NCBI RefSeq assembly: GCF_035222485.1
Contig: NC_085924.1
Span: forward strand, 4,092,001 to 4,156,000
Reading direction: 5' to 3'
From: Podospora pseudoanserina
Taxonomy: Eukaryota; Ascomycota; Sordariomycetes; Sordariales; Podosporaceae
DNA: 64,000 nucleotides
Below are positions 20,491 to 34,280 of the stretch, one piece after another (within the stretch, counting starts at the first letter, position 1; the number at the start of each line of letters is the position of its first letter). The translations under genes and the position numbers were made by a program. The notes beneath the pieces were generated by a model. It was not told the origin of the DNA, made no database searches, and saw only the letters and a program-made list of their open reading frames with translations.

Positions 20491-23400
20491 CCCCTCAACA
20501 AGCCCACTACATCAAAAGTGGTATTTTCCGTCAGCCGCCCAACGCCAAAAAGCCAAATAAGCCGACACTTCTCCACCGACACAACAAACCACGCTACCAA
20601 GCCTGATGTCACCGTCACACTCGCCTCTTGTCCGGTTTTTTTTCTGTGGCAGGAACACACATTACTCTGTACTCATCAAGGTGCCCACTTCACGACCAAC
20701 ACGACCACCACCGCCGCCGCCGAATAACAACACATCATCACTCCACAGGGGGTTCTAGCCCTCTGCATTGTACGATCATCACCACAAACAAATTTGTCGT
20801 TTCTTGAGTGTCCTTTTTCACCACGTCTTTTTTTCTTTTCCCTTTTTGTCATATGTTCATGGGCTACACGAGCAAGCGAGGCGCTTGACTTTTTCAGGGC
20901 TAAGGGACGCTGGAGTTTCCACACATACCATTGGTCCATATCTTTTTTTTTTTTTTGGAAGGAAATACTATTACACGGGATAGCAAGAGAGGGAGAGAGG
21001 TGTTTTTGTATATACATTGGAACCGGGACAATTTGGGACTATGGGCTACCACAACACCGCACACGCACACAAAATTCTCCGTTAAAGAGAGAAAGAAAAT
21101 CAGTTTATTGTTTTGTTTTTTTGTTTTTTTATCATCTTTTCATGGGAGAAAAGAGTTTGCTTTCTCCCTATTGCAAAAAATAAATAAAGAAATGTCATCA
21201 TACGCACTTTGTTCCTCATCCATCCCTTGGTATTGTTCCTGATCGCCCTTTCGCAACGTCACATTTGACGTAGGTACAATTGATATCAGAAGCCTAGGTA
21301 CCTACTTTCGTCCGCCTCACATGTCTCTCTTCTCGGCCCTGATCATCAAAAAAAGACATCGCGAAATGTGGGGTGGATAACCACAAGCTTGACATCAGGG
21401 CATCGTCATCCCGCAAGATTACGCCGTACCATTGGGTTCAAAAACGGAAACAAATCTTGATCATCATCAGGTTCCAGGCCCGCAAGCAAACAAAAAGATT
21501 GCCGCATAGGCCAAAATGTTTTGCGGATATACATCTTTGGAAAGGCCTTTTGAGCAAACAATTCCAACAACAGCAGCCCAACCGGAGAACCACGCGCACA
21601 CAAAAAAATTCAGAGGCCGATGAGAGAGGCCATCGCGCGCGCCTCGGCACTTTCCCATCTACCGTAACTTAGCTCCGGTCAACACTACCCCTAGGTAGGT
21701 AGGCAGGTACTCAACTGCATCACTTGCCTTATTTACTTCCACCAAAGATGACTGCCCAAAAAAAGCGAAACATCTTCCCAGAATGCTGCACGTGGTCAGC
21801 ATCAGTTTCCCCTTCTCACCAAATCTCTCTCTTGTCTGTGATGAGAACATCAAAGAGAATGTCGTGTGACAAGTTTCGCTCTCAAGTCCAGCCAAAAGAC
21901 AGACTCGAGATCGTTGACAGGGGGTCCCCCCAACTAACCAAAAGAGGTCAGCCGCGAAAAACAAGGGCCCCGCCATGCTGGGAATGACGGCGGAAGTCGT
22001 GCGGGTGTGGGTGGGTGAGCGGAATTGGGGGAGGGAAGAGGGGATCATCCATTCGCCCTCCTCCACTTCTTGTGGTTGGTTTCTGATGACCGAGACAGAG
22101 AGAGAGACAAGAAGCAAAAAAGCCCGGCATTTGTCTAGTGTATACCTACAACAAAATACCTTGCTGACCTTCATCATTGTCAAGGCGGCACAGAGGCGCG
22201 GCAACTACTTACTTGGGTGGTGTATCGATACCTCATGGTCGTTGTTGCCAGTTGGTGGTAAAGCTGCGAGGTCCGTTTTACCGCCAATGCCGCGTCAAAG
22301 AAAATCAACACAATGCGTTCATCAACGGGGGGGAGCCATCGAACCCCCCACATTTTCGCTTGTGGCAGCAGCCCCGGTTTTGCAACTGGCAGACCGGTCA
22401 ACCAGACACCCAGACCTTGCGCCCTCCACACCACGACACTGCCCTGCACCACCATCCGTCAACAGATCAGACCGCCGCGCAACGCCAAAATAATGCGGTT
22501 TTGCTGGTCCGGGGACCCAGCTTGTAGGCCCGTGGTGGTGGTGACACAGCTCCCGGACTGGCTGGCAGAAGAACTTTGGTGTGGTCGACAGATCAGATTC
22601 CGCTTCACCGGACGCAGGTATGTTTGTGACCGGTACCACAATGGGCACAGAAGAGTGTTGTCTTTGACGACCTTGACATCGGTATTTTGGGGACTTCGAT
22701 ACAGAGTCTCGAGCTTCCGAGCAGGCTCGCAAGTTACACTTGGTATTTGCTGTGCCTCCCGGGGAGCTGGCTGCAGCTAGGATGTTTACAGTTGGGCAAC
22801 AACTTGATTGGGGGTTCGACGGCAAGCAGCAGCATGCGAGGGGGGGTAGGGGGGGTGATATGGAGTGATTGTCCATTCGGTTCCAGTCAGATGGGAGGGC
22901 ATAGGCAAGCTGCCAACAACTATTGACGCCCGATCAACCTCTGATTCTTCAGCTGTCAAACTTCCAATTCTGCACCTTCTGGCCAATTCATGCTACCCCC
23001 ATCAAGTCCAGGTTGCGAGTCGGGTGTGGATTGGCGAATGAGGTGCCATGGAGACGACAGGATGGTATGGTTTCCGGGGACCGGCGTACGCTCTGCCTTG
23101 GAAAAGCAGTCTTGGAACAGGCGCAAAGACCATGAGACAAGGCCCGAAGCCACGATCGGGATCTGGGAATCGTATTTGGCGTTGCGGCCGCAAAAAAGAT
23201 GGCGGGATGCAATGCCAAGTCACCTTGCACATTAATCATCTGGCTGCATCTTCCAGCTTCGGCCCGCGACAAAGCCCTGAAGCATCTCTCGTCTCTGTTC
23301 GCGGATATGCTCAGTGTCTGTCGACTCAGGCACCATGCGCGCGGCGGGTACCAGTTGCACGGCACCTGCTTTTGCCTGGCAGATCCAGACTTGGCTCGAG

Positions 23401-26400
23401 GTCGATTCCATGCAGCCACAGGCTGGGCCAACTATTGGCCAGCACTTTTTTCTCTTTTCGGCTGTCAACGATCGGGAAAGCATGGCTTTTGCAGTAGGAA
23501 TGTCGAGCCGAGACATGATGATGTGGACGGGAGGGCGCCTCACACCGGACCTCGAAATTTTCGTAGACTGGCTTCTGTATGGCCTCTCGAGTTAGCAATG
23601 GTAATACATGGGGGGGGTCCACGTGTCTGTCTTTCGGGATAGCCTTTGGAACGGTGAAGCTGTTGTTGAACTTTCGGTACCGAGATGCTTAACTACGGGC
23701 TGACATGTGCTTTCGACGGACCGGCTCAGGCTCGACAGATTCTCGTGCGCTCGAATCAGGATGATGTCAAAGCCCCGGTCAGGCTTGAAACGGAGCCCCA
23801 CGTTGAGGCGCGCGGGGTTGCTCGGAGGGGTTGCTCGGAGGGGTATCCAACTCGGACCACATGCGATTGTGGCATCAAGACAACTTCCGAAGTTTGCGAC
23901 AGCTCGACGTTTGGGCGTGAGACATCTCTTTTCTGGGTGTTTTTGGCAGGAATTTCGAGATTCTAATCGAGAGGATGGTTTGATGTGGCATTCAAGGATG
24001 TCGCAAGGCCGGGGGGGGTTGATATCAGTTGACGTTTAACTGCTCTGGGACGACATGTCCCGTGGTGGGATGAATGGCCAGAGGTTGGCGACGTTAGTTG
24101 GCCCTTGAGTGACATTGGCTGCATTGGTCTCTGCTAATCACCGAATGTGCAACAAAGTCCTCGCCGTCTCGATGCTGCCCGAGTGTCACCAACACCAACA
24201 CCAACGCCAACACCCTGCTGCCGGCCGTGTGCTAGTGTCTAAATAACCATCGCGGCAGGCAACACCGCCTGACGGACAGCTACTCCCCAAGTCTGGTACG
24301 GCACGACACACCACAGACGGAACTCGGTCAGCAGCGTCAGCACCATCCCGGCACACACACAACCCAGCTTTCCATGCCCTTCTCCGTCCGAGCGCTAGAC
24401 GGCTTGATGCTATCAGAAATGACAAAGATTCGAAGATCGATTCCAGCGGCTTCCTGTCGTCGCATCGGTATTATGTCTTAGTCAGTCTTCTCTTATGAGA
24501 TGCTTAAAAGCTACAGTACTCGTCTGAACCTTGCTTTAAACCCCTAATCACATGAGGACGGGGCGCTGCAGCTAGACGCCAGCAGCTAGCCGCGCATGTA
24601 TAGCTGCTATCCAGGTACTTTGTACGTAGCCAAGACCTCGAACGACTCGAGCTGCTGGCCGTTAACAAGAGTCGATAGGTTCCAACCACAAACTGACACA
24701 ACATGATCAGCACCTTCGGCTTATTTGGCTACAAATCTAGACCTATCCCTGAGTGTCAGTTGAGACGAAAAAGACCCCGGGCCTATTCATGCAAGAGCCT
24801 CTGCGGATCCTGGCGGGGACCACGACCGCTGTGAGCGTTACCTCTTGGCATCCCTCTGGTTCGTCGGTTCTCGTTGGTGTCAACGGCGGGGCATGTGCCC
24901 TTGCAACCTGCACTTCATCTAAACGACTTGTCGTCGGTCCGCTTGTCCGAACTCGGGAGCCCGGGACCGTTGTGTTCATGTCCAGGGCTTCCTCAACGCC
25001 ATGGCTTGGAGGATGGGTGAAGTGGTGTTGTGTACGAGCTACCAACTGTACCTCTGTTGGGAGGGAGCCGTGGCCCTCACTCGTGCCGAACCATCCAGCA
25101 CGCAAGTTCTTCCAACCGGCTTTCCTGAACAGATCACCGTCTCTTGCAGACTATCTCTCCGTGTGCTCCTCAGAGTTCTCATTGTCACCCAGTCAGCCAA
25201 CAATCCAATTTTTGTGGTCCCCCAGACCAAGGAAAACGTCCCGCACAGCCTAATATCGATGCTGCTGGTGAAGCAACGCCATGACCTCGGTGAACAATAT
25301 CGCGAACCTGTCATCCCACTGATAGATACACATGGCCCATAGAAACCATACCTCAAGGCACAAGGAACCAGGCTTTGACAGATTACGGCTCCCATTCTTC
25401 CGCAACAAGCGGTCCAAGAGGTCCAAGAGATCCCTCGACACTGCATTTCCGCATATAGAGGCCCTTTGGCAGCCGCCTCGACCTGCAATCAACACCCCTG
25501 CCCGGCAGGCATGTCTGGCATCTGCAATCCAACGTCGAATAAATTATTGATCAACGCCCCCGGCATTTTGAACCAGGATTACCACCACAGTTCTCTGGTT
25601 TGCTCCGAGATGACCACCCCTCATTCTTTCTTTGATCCCACAACGAGTGCATATTTCGTCAACATCTCCGGTGGTACCGAGCCTCCGCCGTTGCAGTTGT
25701 CTGCCGATCGTCTGCGGTCGTTGTTCTTTTCCAGCGAGCTGTCTCGGTCAGGGTTGAAACATCCAGAGCTTCTGCAGTGGGAAGTGCCAGTCATTCCTCA
25801 GCGGTTGAGATCGTGCGGTATGTTGCAGAGAACCAGTGGGGAGATGCTGAAACAAGAATGCGGGCGGCATGGTGGCGCATCGCTACAATGTTCGATGTGC
25901 CTATTCTAGAATAGCCGATCAATCATGTCTCTTTCTAGGGAATACAGGTCTCAGATGACTCTATTCTTTCTTCGACTGTTTCATCTACGATAGAGCTGCA
26001 AGTTATTGCGGTACCACCGTCGATCCCGGAATATCACCAACCCATTGGAGAATCTGATACTGGTGTCTCCGCCTCGAAAACTACAACGAAAAAGGTTCTG
26101 CGAGTTTGAATCAACATGGGTGAGTTTGTGCTGACCACCGGTCTCCCGAGGTATCAGCGGTCCTCTTCGTGCCAATTAGGGCCGATATTATGCTATCGAT
26201 GGAGGGATCAAATGAGCAAGATCACGACGAATGGGCCCAGCATGCCCGTGGATTACTGGCACAATCCCGTCTTAACACGGGCTGTATTAAGACTCCACTT
26301 CTTCAGCGGTTCCCAAGTTGGGTAACACTCACCCACCCAGCTGGCTCACCGGTGGTATATCAGATCGCTGTTAAGACCCCATTGGGACGGCTGGGCAGCC

Positions 26401-28183
26401 GCTTCTCCCCAGTTCAGCGATGAAGTGAACCAAGAATGAGCCGTGCCGTACGGATGCACTGCGGGGATGGTTATGGCAGTGCCATTCCGGCCCAGGTCGT
26501 TGTATCTGCATCACCTGGTGGAACCAAAGAACCCTTTATCAACCTTCAACATCGTTGCTAAGTGTTGTACTGATAGCAGAAAGATCAAAACGTGTCAAAC
26601 GGGCCGGTTCTTGTTCACGTTTCGAACGAATATTCAGGCCCGGTCAGCGGTACAAGTCCCAGATGTCTCGCGGAGAGTGACGTTGCCCGTAGGCTCACAC
26701 TCCATGTCACCAGCCGTGGTTACACAAGCCCCCTCGCCACACCAAAGGTCATCACCATCGGCGTATTTATTGCCATACTTGTCCTACCACTGCTGTATTA
26801 TGCCTTTGAGGGTGGTAAGCAACACATCAGTGCCCGCAGCTCTCCAGGTAAGCCAGCATAAGTCTTTCCTGAACCATGCTATAAGCACGTCAAGATCTGG
26901 CTGGTTAGGTAGGTATATCCGTCATGAAGTTGCTGTCAAGTATCAGAATATGTTCTGTTCCCAAAACTAACCAACCACGACGAATCTGATGTCAGCTTTG
27001 GACCCAGGCTAGCTCACCGGGGAAATTCCCGTCCGCATTGCGCGCGCGGCGGGCCATCCCACCCACCACCCTTCGGCGCCGTCAGCAAAGGCGGTATGAC
27101 CAGCGTCTTCGGCACCCGGAACCCACCCACCTCTCGTGAAAAGAAGTGCGCATCACATCAACAAGGCCTGGCCCGAGATACCGAAAATCACGTTGGTTCT
27201 TTTCCTGTGCGAGCCCGAACCTTGCCACCGGTGAGGAGAGTATCGAACCATGTGCGGTTTCGAAGGATTGTAGTCCAAGCGCAAAGCGGCACAGCAACAC
27301 TGCTCAGAGAGGCTGGAATATGTGTTCTAGCTCATTACTTTTAGGTATTCTTTTCGTTGTTTCGGTTTCATGAAGGCATGTGGCACCTGCTGCTGGGTCA
27401 CTTCCAGGGTTCCGTGGGGGTGATGGATGGAAATCCCAACCCCGCGCATTAGTTCGGGCAAAGTTCCCACGTGGGGTCGTTGACGAACAGGGTGTGAGGT
27501 CTTGTTCTTCACCGCTGTCTAACAGGCTCGCCATGTCGAATACCTAGAGATGGCACGCCATCTGCAAGTGCTAGTGGTCAAGGAAGCGTGATGAACATGT
27601 GTTTGCCAGTACCTGTGACCGCCAAAACATGCGTGCTCGCTCTCTCTCTGCATGTAGGATTTCCTTCTACCTTGGTCTTGTATGCCCGGTTGGCAGTCAC
27701 CCATCGTGCCTATCTACATCTTCCTATACGTGCGGTTCACTCCCGCCAGCAACGTTACCAGCCTCACGGCACTTGAGCCCTCTGACGCCCCCACATTGTG
27801 ATATCAATAAGTTGGGAATCCTCCGCGGAGAAAGTCGCTTCCCTCCTCATTGCTTTTTTCCCCATTGGTCCGAGAAAAGGGGGGCTCAGAGTTCGGATTC
27901 ATTCAGTGTTCTGGAAGGAAGGCTTGGTTCGGCACAGGTTGCCGAACCCCTAGTTTAGAGCAACCCCCGGATCAAGGCCGGGCTACCTATCAATTGTGGG
28001 ACCGGTAGGTCGGGGCCGGGGGTGGAGTTCCCGCTTAGTAACTAACAGATCACCCACCTGCACGGATGGTCGTGGGATTTGTTTGGGTGCTGTACCCCTG
28101 GCTTTCGGCCTGTAGAGGGATCGCATTGCCTTTTGGGGAATAATTTTGGGGTTCCGCTCTGGAGCAAGGGGATCAACGGGTAT

Positions 28184-28202
28184 CGATAAGATAGATAGAT
28201 AG
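28184..28202. repeat. GATA microsatellite
   Basis: GATA is repeated about four times. Confidence 0.8.
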
Positions 28203-28665
28203 CTGGGAGTGAGGTTGTTATGGGTGGTGGTATGTATATGTAGGGGGGTTGCATACATGCATGGAGTGTCACGGGACAGGATGAATGCGGTGGGATGGGT
28301 GAACTGATGCGAACAGGTCTGGTTCCTAGGAATCCTCGACGGTGAGTGCGGCTTCAGGATAACTTTCTCGTGCAGGTTCAAAGCAAGGGAAACTAAGGTC
28401 ACCAACACAACGCCTCAAAATGGCGTCAGGGATGAACGGACGGATGGTGGATCTGACGTCATGGCAGATCCTGTCATTATGTCTGTCTTGAGGGATTTCG
28501 AAACGGCGCGTCCCACCGGGGCGAGCGCGGGCGCGGGATGAAAAGAGATGACCATCTGATCTCGAGGAGTAGTTGACCGCGTTTGAGATGGATGCACGAT
28601 GAGGGAGCGGAGTTTGGGCAATGTGTGAGGTATCAGATATGGGATGTGGGGGTTTGATCGAGATT

Positions 28666-28684
28666 GGTGTGTGTGTGTGTGGGT
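28666..28684. repeat. GT microsatellite
   Basis: The dinucleotide GT is repeated about eight times. Confidence 0.8.
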
Positions 28685-31600
28685 GTGGCTGCATGAACCA
28701 GCTGGAAAGTCCGACGTGTTGGTGGTGGAGAGTGCGGGCTTTGAACGTGCAAGTACGGACGTGGGGGTTTGAGGGATGGGATACCCAATGGACTTGGGTT
28801 TTGAGACAGTTTGCGATGAGTTGGCGGTGTGTATGAGGGAGGTGAGTGAGACCGGGCAGCAATGCGTGGGTTGAGTTGGGAATATTATTCGTCTTTGATG
28901 GAGGTACATCAGCCCTGGAAGGTGTTATTGGTATCAAAAGCCTTAAATCTCGTTCCCTTGCCTCGATAATATCTTAAGATGGGGCGGTGAGGAATTGTTG
29001 CGCGGGTGGTAATTTGGTCTGGAAAATACAGCGAGATACCAACATCTAGTTGGAGATGGGCTTCAACGTTGGACACCCAAGTATCTGTAGGTACTTACTA
29101 AAACCATGACTGAGGCAAGATGAAGTACCTACTGTCTTTCACTTGCCGCCGGCAGGCATCTGGCGGTTGATGAAGGGCTGTTGAGACCACGCTCTTAGGG
29201 GTCCGTTAACTGACCAGAAGCCACAGCGAATATGCTCTCAACATAAGAGATGGGCCTGAAGCTGTCGCACGACCGAAATCTACCACTTGGGCTCCCGAAG
29301 CTTATTTCGCACGGAGATGCTCTGTCTATAGCCGGCACTTGAAAGTACCTAGGCTATATAGTGCTCGTGTCATCAGGCAAGTTTGAATGAGTAAACTTCA
29401 GATGATATTGGCTGAAGTTGGGATGAGAGATCGGGGACGTTTAATTTTTTAGATGAAAGACTAGAGGAGTATGTAGGAGACACAGAAAAGGAGTTCAGAC
29501 TATAGACATAATTGCTCAGACAGAGGCCATCAACTGCACCTACCATTGACTTTTATCTCTTAGAAGCCGGATGGAATGTATAGGAGAATTTCCCCGTTGT
29601 CTAATTGGAAGATCATAGGATAGATTGTAAAGCGCTTCGTATTATTAGAGTGGATGTCGCTATGTCTATGAACGCGTTGACACAAAGTGAGTCATACACT
29701 TTAGTGCTCGATACCTAGCAGAGTGTTTAATGGACCTTTGTTGAAAATGATGTAGTCTTCTATTTACCGAGCAAGTGTTCCTTAATTTCCATGAGCTGCG
29801 AGAGCCTGGTAACTGCCTGAAACCTAACTTATGTTTTCTTATTAAGAGGAGGAGAGGTAGTAAAGGTACCTAGTAAGTACCGTGTTCATGTCTTATGATG
29901 ATGCACTGCCCTGGCTTGATTCCAAGTCATGAACGATAGGTAGTGACGTAACCTGTTTCACCAGAACTACACGAAACATCGCAATACTCCGCCTCTCCCC
30001 TTGTTTCCACCACGGTGCTGCACTGTCCTCTATGCCAGTCGAGTCGCAGCGTCATGGTTGTCAGTCTGTGTGACAGTTGTCGTCCGATCAGTCGACCGAA
30101 CCAGTGCATGCGTGCACAGCATATGCCGCTCTTGTCAAGCAAAAGCCGGAGTAGGCTGCATAAGATGAAGCTCATGTGACTTGAACGAACCACTGTGTTT
30201 CCTGCTGATTGGCGAAGCAACCGTAGTATTCATTGCTCTTCCGATATGCCTATCGACATAATACCTGAGATGATCGATTAAGAAGGGACTATAGTACCAG
30301 TGAGCAGACGGCTCGCCAAGCACTCAACGGAAAAGGTCATACGTCAGGATGTATGCCGTGTCTCAGAATTCTTCTCGTGGCAACAATCCAGCTCATAAAC
30401 CAAGTTTCTGGGTCTAGATCTCAGTCCAAAAGCTGAAATTGATAAATACACTGTCCAGAAGGCACACCCCCCACCCATAGCCCCTCCTTCAATCTCTCTC
30501 AGACATGTCATACCACCTCTAAAGGGTATGCCGACCATATCAAAAAAACCATGGCAAAAGCATAACTGACAAATGGACCTTCTGCATGTTGTCGGTCGTT
30601 ACCATCTGTCGGGTCCATCAGCTTCAACTGCCAACTCAGCTCTTGAGTTTGAAGCTGAAGTGGGTAATCTATTCGTTGTCACAAGGGAATTACCAGGTAC
30701 AGCATATAATCATGTGAGATATGACTGTGGACTCGGCCTTGATTCCTTGTGTTTGAGTGCAGCTTCCAGGAATTCAATCTCCGCATAATAACTTGTTGCT
30801 TCTTCTGAGAAGGACTGGAGGCGGAAGAATGAGTGGTGACAGGATAGATTGAAACGAAAGCTGGAACTTGCGGTGCAACGCACCAACCCCGGCATTCCAG
30901 ACCCTAGGGACTCCCGCCCTGGATCGCCGTGCAGCAAGTTGTCAGTCAAGGACAGAAATTAACATCAGACATACTCATGGCCCTCGAGGATGGCCATCCC
31001 CCCTGAGGCCTACACCTGTCTTGTTGATTACCAGAAACACTCTCCGGTTCCATCTGTTTCGATTTGCCGGGGGAGCAACCTCAACTAGGTACTCAGTATC
31101 CGAAGCAAGCGAAGCAACCTAGCGATCTAGACACAAGTTCCTGTAATAATGCCCAAATGTGCACTCGAGAACAAGCTGTTCTCAGAGAACCGCCACAACT
31201 TAGTGTCCCATCAATCATAGAAGGGACAGACAGGTCAGATTGTTGGCGAAGGAGGTACCCCGGGGACATCTCAAAGGTACAAAGCCACAAACGGAGCCAG
31301 TCTTCTCGCTTCCCCAAGTATGCCCCTCCGTTTTGACAGTGACATATCACTGCCCTTTTCGTCGTCGTGCATGGGAGGTGGGCGCTCCCTCCCGCCAGCC
31401 CGGTAACGTTCCCCTACGGCACCCTTGGCGCCTTCGCTACGTGGCGAGTTGGGCCCCAGCGTTTGCATCGCGATAGGGTCGTGTCTCGCCTTTATTTGGC
31501 GTTTTGTGGCTGGAGCCTAGGTTCTTGTGCTAGCTTGCTAACGTTCGCTGTTGACCAGGAGAGACACGGACAGGCTGCTCTTGGGGCGAACTGGACGCCA

Positions 31601-33465
31601 CGACGATAAGCTGTGATGCAGGAAGAGAGGGGCTTTGAGAATGGTTCGTCAAATGTATGTACTGTACCTGACAATTCGTACCCGATGGGTGGAACCCGGT
31701 GTGACAGATCTCATGCAGCTTGCCAAGTTGGTGGTGTCGTTCATGAGATTTCCTGCTTCCAATTTTTCGTGCTTCCAGCCAATTATCGGTTCAGAATTCC
31801 CGACAATGACAGCGCTGACAGTGGAGGCCTGCGATCTTGGTTGGATCGGAACAAGCACGGGAGATGTATCGAGGGCTGCTGGCACAAACAGCCCGAGTCA
31901 CGAGATGCAGATGCCGCATTTCACCAGCTACCGGGTTCTCGGAACTGAGACGCAGGATGGTGTGAATGGGTGATTGATGAGCTTTGTGGTTCCTTGTCAT
32001 GGGCCGGATTGCAAAATCATTGCAGGTATGTCGTCCGGGAGGTATGGTTTGCTACCCCTACGAGGATCCCGTTAACCAATAATACGCCGTGATAGAAAGA
32101 GATCCCATGTTTGTTAGAAGCAGTTGCTTGAGTGTCGGTTGTTTTCTTGGTTCCTGAATGTCGACAGCCTGCCGAGTCCCTTTTCATGGCTGTCGGCTGT
32201 TAGCTGAGCAAGCCAGTTTTGGTCGGCGAACTTGGCGAGGACAATGGAATCGAATGTGCAGGGGGGCACAATAGATGATCGATTCCCGAAGGAGCACTGC
32301 CGACTCAAACATAGGCTTCCGGTCGCTGTATCCGCACCGCAAGCTAGCCAAGGACCGGGCCGATGATCGTTCAGTTGTATCACAACGTCAAAGATCACCA
32401 TTTCATTGTGTTTCGTCCCGGTTGGCTAATTTGTGATGAACAGGTGTGCAAGCATGGTGGTACCGCGGGCGCCCGGACACGGCTCCGGTGCAATGTTTGC
32501 TCGATTTGTGGCCGAATCGGACAGCTCTGACTGGTCACTTTGGCTTCTTCTTATGTCGCTATCCTGTGAAAAGGTTGAAGTCCGAGAGAACGCGGCGGTA
32601 GTGGACATTGGAGAATATCGGAAGACGACATTCCTCAGCCCGCGTTCAACCACCGGGGCTTATTTCCTTCCTCGAAAGCAACACGGTCCAAGTCGGCGAA
32701 GCTAACACCAATAGTGTAGACAAGTTCATTTGGTTTCCCAGGATTGTTTTGTCCCGCACTACTGCAGCCACCCACTGAACAGACTGGCGGGGCGGTGGTC
32801 TGATGCCCAGGAACTTGGGGTTCGGGGTAGATGGAAACGGTACAGTAGTAAACGGAATCAAAATTGAGCCCTCCTTGTTACGCGATGGGGTTAGCTAAGT
32901 AGGCAAAATGCAAATACAGCAAGCATGCTTTGTAGTCGACACCTCGATTACTACTTTACTACTGGCCATATACCGAAGTCGCTCACATCTGGTTGGATGT
33001 TCCGTATTGTTCTTCATATGTAGGGATATGCGGATAGATCCAAGTAAAAGCTGACAAGCAAGTGCCATGACAAATTGATGTGGAATGTTGTGTTGACCCA
33101 AATCGCTAGCTCGGATTCATTGCACAAAAGAGCGTGACTGGTGCCTTCCTGCCTTCGGTGCTGCCCCAACGCCCCTTCCCAATCTTGAACTTGTCAAAGG
33201 TAATTCAGGCAGGCGCGTTTGTCTTTCCAGCTCCACCCACCTTCCTAACTCCCGGCATAGTAAGTATTTGAAATCCGGCCGAAGCACCGTGTAATTCCGT
33301 GACCGTGATATTCCGCGGTATTATGAGACGAAACCCAAGCAACACGTGCCCTACCATAGATCGCCGCTTTTAAGGCCTCTTCGCCCCTTGGCTCAGCTTC
33401 TGCTCAGCTAGTTATTCATCAGCCCCGCTCAGTTCCCCATCGGCCCCAGTCCGTGACAGAGGCAA

Positions 33466-33706
33466 GTATCTCAACATTGGCATTCCACAGGATATCTGAC
33501 GATACTAACTTCGTTGCCAGTTCATTAAGGGACCTCTAGCAAAAGAAATGGGCATGCCGAAGCATAAAAGGCGTCGAAGGTTCGCTACGAAAAATATGAC
33601 CAGTACGTCTAACAAAAGGTAGGAATCATCGCTCGGCTCTTGAATCCTTCTTCTCATCCCTCTTTACTTTAGACCGCAACATGCCTTAGGTTACTACGTG
33701 CGGTAG
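33466..33706 (+). other. Possible very small spliced gene with a leader intron
   Basis: A good intron is visible at 33466-33530 (GTATCT donor, GATACTAAC branch, CCAG acceptor). It is followed at 33548 by an ATG opening MGMPKHKRRRRFATKNMTST, which stops at 33622. If a weaker intron at 33619-33672 is removed, the frame runs to 33706, giving 34 basic residues. A pyrimidine-rich leader with repeated GCTCAG precedes it. The leader intron is the main evidence that the locus is transcribed; the second intron lacks a clear branch site. The product would be a tiny very basic peptide of unknown function, or the transcript is non-coding. Confidence 0.25.
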
Positions 33707-34280
33707 TATGTGGTTCTTAATACTTCCCCTGAGCCAGGGACAGACCTTCTTTGACTTCTTTGCGCTACATCTTGTATCTAAGAACGCAACCACTAGGAGC
33801 AATTGATCCTTTTTGACCCCAGATCCTCACATTTATTAACTCTCGTGCTGTGACATTACATGTCATCCAAAAGGCTAGTCCAGGCCATGATGTGCTATCT
33901 CATAAGCTGGGCTAACGCATTGTAAGGTCTCAAAACAGGGGCCTATTGTGTTGTAGCCGGATTCAGAGTCAGACATGTGGCCTAAAGATTCCTGTGTGGT
34001 TGCGATAAATTTACTCTTATCTATATAAAGAAATACCCCAGACTAAGCCGCTCGAGCAGAAAAGCAGCCTCTGGGACAGTACCAATAACTTACTATCCTA
34101 GTCTACTTTGCTGGCCAAGTGCAGCTCAAGGTGGGACCAAAACAGGTCCCTGGATACACAAAACTACAAACTAACAACACCAACATGGCATCTACTAAAA
34201 TTGGCGACGATGAGAGGAAATAGTTATTTACACTTCGCCCCCTGACCATGTTACAGTCCTTGCCTCGTCGAACTTTCACA
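33707..34280. other. Intergenic, nothing recognised
   Basis: AT-leaning sequence without reading frames of note; the right end probably holds the former promoter of the MADS-type pseudogene. Confidence 0.4.

Larger units (their letters stand above)
20070..28000. other. Gene-empty tract, first part
   Basis: The first kilobase probably holds the 3' untranslated region of the 71-residue gene. The rest has many overlapping open frames on both strands, none with a domain, splice pattern or steady codon use. A hydrophobic stretch encoded near 26745-26810 (VITIGVFIAILVLPLLYYAF) resembles a membrane segment, but no coherent gene surrounds it. No tRNA or transposase was recognised. Confidence 0.4.
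28001..33465. other. Gene-empty tract, second part
   Basis: Two microsatellites are the only clear structures. From about 29.0 to 30.0 kb the DNA is poorer in GC and contains several copies of a TACCTAGG-type palindrome. No protein or RNA gene could be supported. Confidence 0.4.

Noticed and set aside
22318-22360. GGGTTCGATGGCTCCC on the minus strand, like a tRNA B box
   Set aside because: No acceptor, D or anticodon stem can be formed around it, so it is not a tRNA.
22322-22876. Minus-strand ATG frame of 184 codons
   Set aside because: It overlaps several equally long frames on the other strand, has no domain, and is rich in Pro/Ser/Cys as expected from chance opening in GC-rich DNA.
24743-25909. 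Chain of open frames with Ser/Thr/Gly-rich translation
   Set aside because: The frames change repeatedly without splice sites, and no part matches a family I know.
26592-26861. Frame with a hydrophobic segment resembling a membrane helix
   Set aside because: A single 20-residue hydrophobic run without other coding evidence is not enough, and the upstream frame is not supported.
28326-28937. Minus-strand frame of 203 codons
   Set aside because: His/Pro/Thr-rich translation of a GT-microsatellite-bearing region, with another long frame overlapping it on the same strand.
29586-29640. GTTGTCTAATTGG resembling a tRNA A box
   Set aside because: There is no B box at the right distance and no cloverleaf.
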